DNA of 64,000 nucleotides, taken from the NCBI GenBank assembly GCA_039654915.1, contig CM077600.1, forward strand, positions 76,579,992 through 76,643,991. Reading direction: 5' to 3'. The DNA is from Aquilaria yunnanensis. Its lineage: Eukaryota > Streptophyta > Magnoliopsida > Malvales > Thymelaeaceae. The notes under the pieces were generated by a model that saw only the letters and a program-made list of their open reading frames with translations, searched no databases and was not told where the DNA came from. Shown here piece after piece: positions 21,300-33,106 of the stretch. A program made the translations under genes and the position numbers. Within the stretch, counting starts at the first letter, position 1. Each line of letters begins with the position of its first letter.

Positions 21300-23425
21300 A
21301 TGGCCAAAAGTCACTTTGGGCTCTCAAACTCAGATGACCTGGACATTTAACCCTTGAATATCAACTTGGTCCAACTCACCCCCTAAACTTGAAAAATTGG
21401 GGCACCTTGGCCCTTTTTGCTTTATGCTCATCAAGTGATCCTTGTTTCCTTAATGCTGCTTGCTTATGTTAGTCTAGATAAGTGAAGGTGCTTTAAGGTT
21501 TGTTGTTCATGTGTCATAGCAAATGAGGTTAAAGACAACGATATTGACAAGGTACCATAAATTGGCATAGTTTTCACTAGATATGGTGTTGGAAGACAGG
21601 TTAAGAGACTGGAGATTGGCACAACTGGAGAGGTAAGGAGAGAGGGAGCCCAAGATAAAGAGATTAGTTAGAAAGTGCTTGTAGATGTGGCCATTGTTGC
21701 AAGTGGCAACAAGGGTTGGAGAAGATGGATAAGGTGCAGTTGTGGAGGTTCATTAGGGGGTCCCTAAAAGACTCACTCAAATGGTTTAGGAAAGCTTTGT
21801 TATTTAGATCAAAGGAAAGAGGGAGGTTGGCACAGGTTAGGAGCACAAGTGTTGGAGTTAAATCCATTCAAAAGAGATAGACCCAAATGTGAAACTATGG
21901 AAACTTTTTCAAGTGGTTTGGTGTAAATTGTTGGGATAGGAATCAGTAAGTGACAGAGAATGGAGAAACTGGAGATTTTTGGATTCTAGATCGATGTTCT
22001 ATTTTTGTTATGAAATTATTTTTTATTTCTTATCGACCAACCAACCCTCCCTACCTTCACATTGATAGCCCCCACAAAGCTCTTACTATTCACATGCCTC
22101 TACACCATTGGTTCTTTTGATTTTTCCATAATACTAGTACCAACTTCTCTAGATCATACTTTGTCATGATCGCTACAAGATAAATGCACAAAAGTGGCTT
22201 AAGAAATAGTCACAGTTAGTTGCATGGAGTGACTAAAAGGCAACTAAAATATTCAATGGCAAATATCCTAGCGGCTAGTTCAAAGCAACTAAGGAGCAAC
22301 TGTTTAAAGGCTGCACAAGAGCAACTAAAACCTTCAATAACCTTTTTTTTGTTTTTTTTCCTAATTTCAATTTGTGGCTATTTTAGGTGTTTTTCTATTT
22401 TGCAATTTTTTATAGTTTTGCCCCTTCAGTTCCTACTATCATCATTCTTCACTCTTTTGGCTTTGCCATCATCTAAACCTTCACCCGCCCTCATCTTTGT
22501 CTCAAATTTCTCTAACTAGATCTTTCCCAAATTGCGCCTTTAGTGGCATTGGTTTTCTTCTCTGCCAAATCTCAATTGAGCAAACCATACCAAAAAATTC
22601 ATGCAACAGAGAAAGAGAGAAAGATAAAAGTTAAGGGAGGCTATGAAGTTGTGAAAGGCGGTGGAGCAGGAGTAAATGAAGGAATCGACGGTGAAAATGG
22701 TGGAGGTATACTAGTCATGGTGGTTGGAGAAGGTGAGGGTTTTAGCTTGAAAAGCAAAAAAAAAAAAAAAGATGAGAGAAGGGTCTTAGTTTTTTGGTAA
22801 GGGCAACTGAAATTGAGATTGCTACATAAGGGCAACTAACTATGAAGTTATTGCTACTGAAAAACTACAGAGGAGCGACTAAATTGGGGACCCTAAAAAT
22901 TTTAGTTGCCATTTAATCACCCAAAAATTGAGCCCCCCCAAATAGTGGCTGAAAGGCGACTAAACATACTTAACAATAAAAATTTAGTCACTCATTTCAT
23001 TCGCTTTCTTTCTTTTCTCTTATAGTGGATGTCATCGTAGTCACTGGATCGAAGGAAGGAAGCATCACCAGTTCTAATGCCTGTACAGCCACTTGGATTT
23101 TATCCTATTACAAATAATCCTAATCTTTTTAATGATTCCACCGATGGTGATAAGAGTGGAAGTGTTCCTCCAAAATTTATTGGCCGTCTTCTGCTGTGAT
23201 TCATGAACAGTAGTCCTTAAGCGCCTTGACCAGTCCAGACTAACATGAGCAAATAACATTAAGAAAATGGGGATCACTTAATGAGCACAAGATGGAAAAA
23301 GACTAAAGTATGCAAATTTTCCAAGTTCAGGGGATGAATTGAACCGGGTTGATTTTTAGGGGTTAACTATCTGAGTCATCTAACTTTTAGGGGTAAAACG
23401 TTGCTTTAGGCCATGATTAAACTAT
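21300..23425. mobile_element. Element with ~220-bp inverted terminal repeats (Mutator-like or foldback)
   Basis: The left arm (about 21300-21535) and right arm (about 23190-23425) are diverged inverted copies. Paired blocks include ATGGCC, TTAACCC, CCCCCTAAACTTG/CCCCTGAACTTGG, AAGTGATCC and ATGTTAGTCT. Long arms and lack of recognised coding sequence suggest a non-autonomous Mutator-like or foldback element. No TSD was found, which fits an old copy. It carries a later CACTA-like insertion at 22168-23030. Confidence 0.6.
22168..23030. mobile_element. Non-autonomous CACTA-like element (857 bp, TSD GAT)
   Basis: Left end CGCTACAAGATAAATG (22171) and right end, read inward on -, CACTATAAGAGAAAAG (23027) fit the CACTA(C/T)AAGA termini of plant CACTA elements, with one change in the left CACTA. 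GAT flanks both sides (22168-22170 and 23028-23030), the 3-bp TSD expected. Subterminal sequence is rich in GCGACTAAA/GGCAACTAAA motifs in both orientations, as known for the superfamily. The short open frames inside (22220-22519, 22543-22800) show no transposase similarity. Confidence 0.75.
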
Positions 23426-24257
23426 TCTTTTCAAAATAATCCAAGTTGCTACCATCATTGTAGCTTCCCACACCTTTGCTTGCACTTGGCTCATTAATGA
23501 GCTTTGACTTCCTCTTACTACCCGCTTGTTGGACATAACATGTAGGACCACAAAATAGGTGATTAAAATCTTCATAGCATTGCTACACACTAGATATAAA
23601 CATCACTTTGTTACACCCCACGAATTGCTTAATTTATCTTTGTTGCCATCCGTCTTGCAGTGCTTGCTGCACTAGGATAATCACCTTCATCATCGACACC
23701 ATCTTATTTCAAACATTACAAAAAATGGATTACCATAATTGGTGTCAGCTTTCGAACTCAATGAAGTAAAGCTTCCACTTTAATTCATATTTTTTATCTA
23801 GTCTTATCTACATATTTTAAGGAAAATAATACAATTCTTTGAATTCTCCTTCCACTCTTCCCTTTGAGTGTCTCCTCCATCCCACACTCACAAGCTCTCA
23901 TATTTTCCACAACTTTATAGCTTTTCTTGTATTCAAGCCTAAATAATCTAGGAAAACTCACCTCGAATTTTAGCCAGTAAAGCTAAAGCTTAAACCTGGA
24001 CCCAATTTTTCCTGCCTAAACTCGAAAATAAGATGATTTGGTTTGGATCAAGTTGGATAGGAAAAAAAGAAAGAATATTTGTGTAGACCCAACTTGACAT
24101 ATAATAAAATGTTGTAAAAATGGCCTTGGATGGGTCATGCCTAAACCTGAATTGTCTTTACTCCGAAAAGCCCATGCCCTCTAATATGTTACTAATATGG
24201 ACTTGAGACATTGCCAAAGTGACACATAGGTTCTTATTCTTTTCCTAATAATTGACA
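23426..24257. other. Unassigned flank
   Basis: About 830 bp without recognisable gene, RNA or repeat. Confidence 0.4.
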
Positions 24258-24639
24258 TTATTTGTAATATCGCCTACCCCAGATGAAGCCCTCCCAGGAA
24301 GACTACAGAAACGGAGCCCCGTGCTAGTTGCAATTGCCTAGTTAACTACTCATCCCATTTTAAAACTTTTCATGCCTTCTAGTTATTAACCTAAAATGCA
24401 GCATGCATGGGCCTCCCTTGTCTATGATGGAGTCCTAGACTCTAAGGTTGCTATTGGGTGAGGAGCATCAGTCTACTTTATGTTGAATGTCATCACACTG
24501 TTGTTATCTGTAGTAATAATCATACAAATGTTGATTTTGTATGCTTTGGCTATTTGAACTTGTTTTCTATAAAAGTATCTTGTCCAAGTGAATGTTTTTG
24601 TGGTTTCCATTTACTCTAGTCAAACAACAAGAACATTCA

Positions 24640-24778
24640 TCTTGTATATTCTAGGTTAATCAACTAGTTCCACGGAGTTTTAATCCGCGCACATATACAA
24701 CTAGCTAATTGCAACCACCGTGAAACCTATTCTCACAGGCTTCCTGGGTTGGGGCCAAAGATGGCCCTGCCAGTAAAC
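24640..24778 (-). repeat. Inverted copy of the S-family LTR start inside S3
   Basis: Reverse-complemented, this stretch reads TGGCAGGGCC...CCCAGGAAGCCT...TTCACGGTGGTTGCAATTAG and closely follows the first ~140 bp of S2, more closely than S3's own start does. It may be a truncated inverted insertion or a foldback rearrangement. Confidence 0.6.
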
Positions 24779-26293
24779 ATAAGTGTATTTACTACAAGTA
24801 ATAACCATACATGTGTATCAGTACATAAGTAAAGACTATGCATATACCCAAAAGCAATTGAAATACTACTCGACCTAGAGACATTGGAGGCCAAACTAGC
24901 ATACATACATATACTAAAGGACTACTACTAAGATCGATGGTCAACTATGTCTATCCTTGTGCCACTAGCCTTTACAAGGCTGCAAGACAACTATTGTTAG
25001 CACAAACAACTTAACTAGTAACACTAGAATCAATAACGATTCACTTGGTCATTTACCTGCAAGTAAAACACTAGCTTGGCAACCCCCTATGGTTGCCAGC
25101 TCCAAAAAGATGAAATCTACACAACAACACTAAAAGGAATAAGAATCTGAAGATTCCTAGTAAGGGATTTGGGCACCTGCAATGAAGTATTAGAACCTGC
25201 AACAAAAACCTGAGGACACTCATATATATAGAATATATGAAATCTACTATGGGCCCAATGCAGTCTGAGGGCTAATATATGCGCATATCTCTGAGTCCCT
25301 TGGGACTCCTTCTCATCCTAGCCCTCCTATGGGCGTCACTCCATGCCTAGCAAGTTCTGGCCACTAACTCCCTCCTAGTAAGCCTTAGCTTATTGACATA
25401 GTAACTTTAACCTTCCCTTGATTGTTGTGTGTGTGAACATGGTGGATGCTCCTTGCTTGAATTCCAAGAAATTTATTAGGTGTACTAGGCTCCATATATT
25501 GCCTTAATCCATTAGCTCACCTAGGCCGCTATGGTACTAAGCCTCTACACAAATAGGCACACTAGGCTTCCACTTGGTGTCTTGAGCTAATAAGCTCACC
25601 TAGACCACCAAGGTACTAAGCCTCACCATGCAACCTACCAAGGTTGCACTAAGCTTTCACTTATACCTCAAGTCATAACTTGGCTAGGCCACAAGTGCAC
25701 TAAGCCTTCATCCATGGTGCTCCACTATCCACTATTACTTGTTTTACACTATTATGGCAAGACTTGTTATGGATGGACTCAACATATACACTAGGGTTTC
25801 TCATTCGTGTCCCAAGTCTTAAGCCTTCAACTAGACCACCAATGGTGCTAAACCCCCTTGACCTTCCTAATGCCCTTATTGTAGTACATGAACCATCTTC
25901 AAAATTATCTTCCATCCTTCACTTATACTAATGGCATGGTATTGTAGTCATAATAGTTTACCAATGCTAATTATCCAACCAAACTCATTTTCCCTTATCA
26001 TAATTCCATCACTTCCATAAAAAATACCATCTTTCTTGGGCTCATTTAGGCTCGGTAAAATGCATGAAATTGTATATCTTTCTATTAGCTTTGCGTGGAA
26101 TCTTGAATCAACTCAATCAAATACCCGAGTGAAAAGTTATGTAAAAAATACTACAGCATATCAATGCTGTCGAGGTCTTAGCAACGCGTCACCAGGAATG
26201 GCGATTTAGTGGCGATGCGTCACCAACGATATCACTTCTCGGGTTCTAGACGTGCCGTGTTTTCTCACTTATTGTCCATAGACACTTTGGGGG

Positions 26294-27720
26294 TATCCTG
26301 TTGGGTTTCGGGAGCCAAACAGCACAGCGGAATTTAACTGAAACCCTCCAGGATCCAAGTGAAACGGGGTAAACCGGGTGTTCGAAAATTTCATACCTAA
26401 TTTTCGGTTGAGATCTCTCACTCAACTGTAGAGTCGAATCATAAAACCTGAACAGTTGACGTGTTCAGGCTCTCTATGGTATCCACACGAGCCTCTCGAG
26501 ATCACCACGCTTCCACCGCGTCCCGGCAGATGCGTTTCTCTTGCGCTCGCAGTGCTAGCTTGCGTCCTCCAAGGAATTGCAAGAGAAGAGTGCGGCTGTC
26601 CTTTTGGGAGGCTAGGACAAGGAGACCTGCGAATTTCTCACTTAAAAGTTGTATTTATAGTGAGACTCAACTTCCAGGCCTAATGGGTTTCAAAGCCCTA
26701 ATCCAATTAGGATTTAATTTCGGGCTTAATAATGGCTCAACTCCTTGGCCCATTATTAATACGAAATTAAAGTGAAACCATAACCCAAATAATTAGCCCA
26801 TGCACCCTAATGATCCAAATAGCTCTATGTGTGCGACCCAATAGGCTCTTGCCATGTTGGCAATGATCATAAATCACATTTATGATCATAAGCAATGAGC
26901 GGTGTCTAGCAACACATCATTGCTACCCAAGTGACAAGATTGTCGGTGAATCGACTAAACCTTTATGATCATCACCGATATATGCCATTGTCCCTTTGTC
27001 CAAGATATCAAGACTAAGCACGAGACATGGAATGTGTCACTCTCGTATAGCCCAATCTTTGGTTTCTTGATTACCGAGTAGACCAACTTAAACTGACGAC
27101 ATTGATATCATATATCAACTCATCAGAGCATGGCCATGCATTTTCTAAGTCTCACTCTATCAAGGGGCCCAAAGATATCACTCCCGTTACATAGGAGGGA
27201 CAAATCCCATCTTGATCATACAAATCCCTCCGCATGATATGTGACATACCCAATGACCTCCTTCAAGTTCACTCAGTTACGAGCAACAAAGGAAAGTATC
27301 AAAGTATGTGACTCACATGTAGGGAACCTTGATGATCTTAGGTCGAAGGACTACATATACCATGATCACTATGAGAATCACTTATGACACTCATATAACG
27401 ATCCATGAAGTGTTCTCATGGTGGGTCGGTCCAGTACACAAGTTCTCCAACTTGTACCCATATGTAGACTACATATCTCATATTAGTCTCCACATATGCT
27501 AGTCATTATGTATTATTGCAACCCGCGCCACAATAATACTAGACTAGGGACGTTTAAGAATATCATTATTCTAGGGTTACAATTATGTTTATTACGTTAC
27601 GCAGAAACAAAACAACAAACAAAATTGCTGGATTAATGCCTCAATAAAATATCATGACTCAATGTGCAAAAATACAATCATCTCATGATTGGCCTTTTTG
27701 GGCACAACACTAACATATCC
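26294..27720 (-). mobile_element. Ty1/copia solo LTR L1 (1417 bp, TSD TATCC)
   Basis: LTR 26299-27715, with TATCC on both sides (26294-26298, 27716-27720). On - it starts TGTTAGTGTTGTGCCC and ends ...AACCCAACA. It matches L2, L3 and L4; L4 is attached to copia RNase H and a polypurine tract, which gives family and orientation. A TATAAATA box on - lies at 26659-26652. The LTR inserted into S3 and is therefore younger. Confidence 0.9.
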
Positions 27721-28735
27721 AACACTTCCTAAACATCCAAGACAAGGCTCTACAAGCTCCAGAACTCTAGGAATGCTACAATAGGCCATTACCATGCTAA
27801 ACTAACCAAGCATCAAAGGCTCAATTGTACTACCCAAGAGCTTGATCGCCACTAGTTCATCACAAGTAAATTCTACCATAACCTATACATATCTTCCAAA
27901 CTACTTGAAACCAACATTCAAGCAACTACGACATCCATCATATGAATATGATAACTAAATCCCTTACCTCAATTGTGAAGAACAAGCAAGAATCAAGCAT
28001 CCACGCCAAGCAACAAAGGCTCCACTAGGGTCTCCTACGGTTCCATGCAAATTTAACATACAAGACACCAAATTAAGCTCAACCAAGCTAAACCCAAGCT
28101 CATGGAAACTCAAGAAACCAAGAACAACTCAAGAACAAAGAGGGCAAAATGTTACCTAAGCTCCAACCATAAAAAATGCCATCCAAAGCTCACCACACGA
28201 AAACCATTAAAAAACAAGCTCTTTCTTGCATGGGTATCTCATGAAACGTTGATTTTCACAAAGAATCAAAGAGAAATTGAAGTTTTGTCTATGGAATTTG
28301 AGAGGGAAGAAGGAGCTACGAAAATGGGAGGTTGAAGATGATGAATAGTAGCTACCAAAAGTCCCAAAATGGCTTAAGAAGCAATCTTCTCACTTTAGCC
28401 CTTCAACTTCTTTAGTTTTACCAAAAAGACCCCATGCTCAAATAGTGCCATAAGACTTGGCAATTTACTCCAACTCTTTGGTTTCTTGTCACTTAGGTCC
28501 AAAAGAACAACTTAGAAGCTTAAATACTAAAGCTATCACCTCGAGGTACAAAATGCCCAATTTGCCGTTGGTGACACTTAGGTGCGAAATTGAACTAGGA
28601 ACCATTTACCTTTTTAAACACTTGTCTAACTTGCTTATTCAAGATAATTGAGGCATTAAACTAGGGATTTTGACTTGTTTGACAAGTCTCACCTAGCCAT
28701 TGAAGGTCCATTGTGTAGAGGGCCATAACATTATT

Positions 28736-29599
28736 GGTTGTAAAACACCAGGTGGCAAAATAGTAAGATGTGAGTTTAGCAACCCCATATATAATCACTT
28801 TTCATATACTACCTCTATTCCAAGTTTATTGCACCATTCTAGCTTTCTAGCTTAAGTTTGACCTAAATTTATTTATACCAATAGTTACTAAAAAGTTTAA
28901 ACAATTATACTTAAAAACTATAATTACTGTTGTTTTGAAATATAGTTTTCTTAAAAAAATTCTTAGAAAATATTAATGCAAATAAAATTAAGAAAAAAAA
29001 CTAGTGAAAAAAATTAATTATTTATAGTTGATTCCTTAAAAAAAATGTAGTAAACATTAATTGGTTAAAAGAGTTGTGAAATTTTGACAAAATGACAAAT
29101 TAATCATGAGTGTTTACATAAGGAAATTGAACTACGCACCAAAAAAAATAAACAAAATTGAATGAGGCTTGGTTGTTGGGTTGAAAAACTAAGGCTTTAT
29201 TTTAAAGTTTAAACCAAAAGTAACTATAAAAGTAGTTGGCACAACAAGTTTTGTCTCCACCCATTACCATATGGCTTGAGGGGTTCCATTCTCTCCATAG
29301 TATTTTATGTTGGATTTTTGGCTTGGGAAGCATATAGTTGAGACAATAAGATAGGCAAGAAAGTTACACTGACCGATACATTCTAGTACAAAAAATGTGA
29401 CTAGACTTGCTAGTTTAATACTAGTTGAAGGGCTATACAGATATAGTATGATATTTAAAATCCTTGTATTGATATCCACTAAAACAAAATCACATTGGCA
29501 TGATAAATTGTATGTTTTTCTATAAATAGGAGCAATAAAAAGCGTTTAATGGAATAAGGAAGAGGCAAGATAATTAGTTAGAGCAACACACTAGTGAGG
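28736..29599. other. Unassigned AT-rich flank
   Basis: About 860 bp after S3. Very AT-rich around 28860-29110. No gene or repeat is recognised; part could be the LINE 3' UTR. Confidence 0.4.
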
Positions 29600-32352
29600 A
29601 AAGAGTACCAAAGCACAAGGATCCAATATCTCCGTTACTATCCGGATGGACTAAACTAGGTTGACTAACGTCAGTTTGAGCACTATATTTCCTCATAAAG
29701 CAATCAAAGTGTTGTAGCACTCAGTTGGAATTATAACAATATGTAAACCAAACCTAACAACTGTGCATACTACTCCTTGAATGGTGTTGTATCCAACTTC
29801 AAGAGTTGATGAGCAACTAGGTAGAAGATATTCACCCTTGTGAATTGAAAAAGCATTAATGTCCATCTAGAGCCAAACCGGTGCCCTTAGATGAGAGTAC
29901 CTGCCCCATGCACTATTTTGGCAAAGAATTAGGGGGTTTAGGTCTACATCAAATGAATCTGCATCCTCACATTTGATAGAGAGAGTCTTGAGGATTATTT
30001 CTGCAAGTAAATGCTTTTGACTTGAAGGATATGGCATAAAACTTTAAGTTGACGAGACCAACTTTTCTTACATGAAGCAAAGAAACATGAAAAAAGGTCT
30101 TGAAAAAGTAACTCATTTCACCAAAGCCAAATGCTTGAAAAAGATAAACCAGAAAAAAGATTCATTCCAAGGACAGTGTCTAATGTGTAGTGAGAAAACT
30201 GGGTAAACAAGATTATAGAGAGGGATAAGGATTGAAAGAGCTTAAGGGGTCAAGCAAAAACTTCCCCAAAGGTCATTAGACCTTGGACATTCTGAGAATA
30301 GGTGGAAGGAAACCTGAATTTGGAATTACAACATCTATAGATAAGGCTACCATTTATCTTATGGGCTACTATGGTCACTGCAAATAAAATAGCACCCAGA
30401 AGATGCTTCCAAAAAAACACTTTACACTTGTGTGGTAAGCAAGATGCCTAAGGCTTTTTAAGCACTCTAAATAATTAGGTCTTGATTGAGGCATTGGCTT
30501 CTTTAATGCAGATTATGCATAATAAATGATATTTTAAGAAGCTAAATTCTCCATTTTTTGAGGATGGAGAAAGCACCAAAACTAACTGTGCAATTTGACC
30601 AAGAAATAATGTCTACACTATTGTGTAGTTCCAAGTTTGGTTTGGTTCTAAGATGAAATCCACTACCTTTAGAGACCTGAGCTCTTAAAACTCTTGATAT
30701 AAAGCTTATAAGACTTCTAGGGGAAAACCAAGAATCCAAAAGTCATTCCAAACCTGCCTAGATTGACCATCTCCTATGGACTAGCAGTAATTAGAACTTA
30801 TAATGTTTCTTCCTTATAATAAACCTTGCTTATATTGGAAAGGAATTTTTGTTGTTCTCAATTGTCGATACTAACTAAGAGTTCCTATAATTTGTAATTA
30901 GAACTCTATAAACTAAAGAATCATGGCTACTGATAAAAATTCTTGAGAATGTTTTAGCCATAAAGCTTGGTTAAAGTAGCGCATATCCTTTATGCCATGA
31001 CCCCCTAGACCTTTTGGCAACATAAGCATGAGATGATTTTTAAGATGACAACCTCACTGGTCTCAAGTTCTTAACCACCAAAACTTAGCCATCCTTCCTA
31101 ATATTTTATCGGATAGAGTTACAAAAACCTTAAAGAGTGACATAATATAAACCATCAAGGATGAGAGCATGGACTAGCTGAGAGTTAGCCGAGTTGCCTT
31201 ATTTAACAATTTCTATTTCCAATCAGTCAAGTTCTTTGAGAACTTGTGTACATCTAATTAAAATGATGCTACTTTACATAGATCCTGACAAAGAGGTGCC
31301 CCCAGGTAGTTAAGAATTCCAGAATTCACAGTTAATGGCTTGATGGTATAGTATTTATGAACTGAAGCCTAGGGAACATTCTTACTAAATAACCACTCTA
31401 ACTTCTGGAAATTCACTTCCTCGCTGGTAGCTAAAGAAAACAAACTTAAGGCAAGTCCAATGGTCAACACTGCTTCATTTGAGGGTCCAAAGAATGACAA
31501 ACAATGCCCCCTGAAGAACAAATGGTTGATAACTAATCCATTATGACTAGCTTTGAGACTAAAAGAAGCAAATGAAGAACGAAGATGAGATAGATGGCTT
31601 GAAAGTGCTTTCGCACATATAATGAAAAGGTATAGAAACAAAGGGTAGTGATACACTAATGAATAAGATGTACCCAACTATCACTAAACTACACATTCTT
31701 CAATACTTTCTCCATAAAAGACTCATGAATTCTATCATAAGCTTTATGAATGTCAGGCTTGAGAACTAGCTTCTAACCCCTTGGCCAACTTTAAGTGTTA
31801 GTATTCTTAAAGCCTGACCAGGACTTTGGCAATCACTTTGTATAAAGTGTTGTACAAGCTTATGGGGCTAAAAGTCTTCAATAACTTCCTTTAAACTTTG
31901 GAATCAAGGTAATAAATGTTATATTAATTTGCCTAAGCATGATTCCTTCACTTAAAAAAAAAGTACTACATTTATTAATGAATTGCAAACTATTTGCCAA
32001 TACTTTTTTAAAAACTAAATGGTGATCCAATCAAGGCATGAGGTTTTCATACTACATAGATCAAACACAACCTTTTTGACCTCTCCAATAGAAAATGAAG
32101 TTAAATGGGTTGACACTTGTTGAGCATATAAGGTCCTCAAAATTAAAGAACTAGAGTAATTTGACATTCTTTAGAAGGGGGGTGAAGACAATAAACAACT
32201 GATGGTAATACATTTGGATTGTTGTCCTGATAGAACCCTTATCCTAAATCCAAGAATCATCCTGTAATTGAAGGGAGGAAATTCCTGAATTTGGTCATCA
32301 AGACTTAGTGTTAAGGTGGAAAAATCTTATGTAACCATCTCCAAAAGCCAAC
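29600..32352 (-). pseudogene. LINE remnant, 3' half (RT, zf-RVT, RNase H-like)
   Basis: On -, many short blocks in changing frames follow the plant LINE order: ITLIPK (about 31920), SPISLYNTLYKVIAKVL (about 31870-31815), DIHKAYDRI (about 31755), then VINHLFFRGHCLSFF (about 31540), where the catalytic FADD appears as FRGH. Next come PKGLGGHGIKDMRYFNQAL (about 31015-30965) and HLFSECPRSNDLWG (about 30285-30245), the zf-RVT region. A weak RNase H-like stretch lies around 29680-29880. Frameshifts and stops are frequent, so the element is old and dead. Element B interrupts it on the right. The 3' end is uncertain; no poly(A) tail or TSD was found. Confidence 0.75.
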
Positions 32353-32357
32353 CATTA

Positions 32358-33106
32358 TGATAGCCGAAGGGCTATCGCCTCTATCTAACCCGAACTCGGA
32401 GCATCAGGGAACGCGAGGAAGCTATTAGCCCCCCCGAGGTACTAAACAGATCGCCTTCGGAAACGGAGAATCAGCTATTGAAAGTCGAAGGGCATCTCCC
32501 CGAAGGCAGAACCCTGAATCAGGGAACTCCCCGAACTACGGGCACATTTCCCGAAGGGGCACCGTCCGCGCCAGAGGCGACCTCGTCCAGGGACTTCGGG
32601 AGTACGGTATGAGCATTTAAGGAGCCTCTGACATGCCGCCCACAGACGCTACATGTAACCTCAAACGGTGATTTGACACGCCGACGCCGTCCAGGTCTTG
32701 TCACGACCTGTCTCGGTTCGAGACTCAAGGAGCCTGCCACCGGCTACTTGTCCCCTACGCCCAGAAATTCAGAGAACATCCGACCGAACACGTGTCACGA
32801 TCTGAATGGGCTGGACATTCCTATAAATACCAGGAAACAAACCCTGGCAAAAGGTTGGACTCCTCATCCTTGAGAAAACACAGGCAAGCCCACTAAAAAC
32901 TCTAGTGCTTCCCCCTTACCTTCTCGGGAAACTGACTTGGGTGTCGGAGGCTCCTCCCCGGAAAAGCACCCCGGGGACCTCCTAACCCTATTCTCTGAGC
33001 TTTGCAGGCACATTCCCCTGGGAAACCTCAACTCCAGACGCTCTCCCTCATAGGAAGTCCCCCCGGAAGTCACCATGCCTTCCAGTGATGATGTCCCCGG
33101 ACATCA
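32358..33106 (+). repeat. 5' LTR of element B
   Basis: Runs from TGATAGCCGAAGGGC to ...CCCCGGACATCA, 749 bp. The TATA box is at 32822-32829, transcription is expected to start near 32855, and the gag ATG is at 33075, inside the LTR. No earlier ATG is seen in the leader. Confidence 0.95.
32822..32829 (+). promoter_or_regulatory. TATA box in 5' LTR of B
   Basis: TATAAATA in the context CATTCCTATAAATACC, conserved with A and about 250 bp upstream of the gag ATG. Confidence 0.75.

Larger units (their letters stand above)
24258..28735. mobile_element. Solo LTR S3 (TSD TTATT), interrupted by a copia solo LTR
   Basis: Starts TGTAATATCGCC at 24263 and ends GAGGGCCATAACA at 28730. TTATT flanks at 24258-24262 and 28731-28735. 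The end matches S1 and S2, and internal blocks match S2, such as the ...CACTCC(A/G)TGCCTAGC(A/G)AGTTCT stretch near 25340. Without the insertion at 26294-27720 it is about 3.05 kb, longer than S1 or S2, partly because of an inverted copy of the family's start at 24640-24778. It is the most diverged of the three S copies. No coding sequence. Confidence 0.75.
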
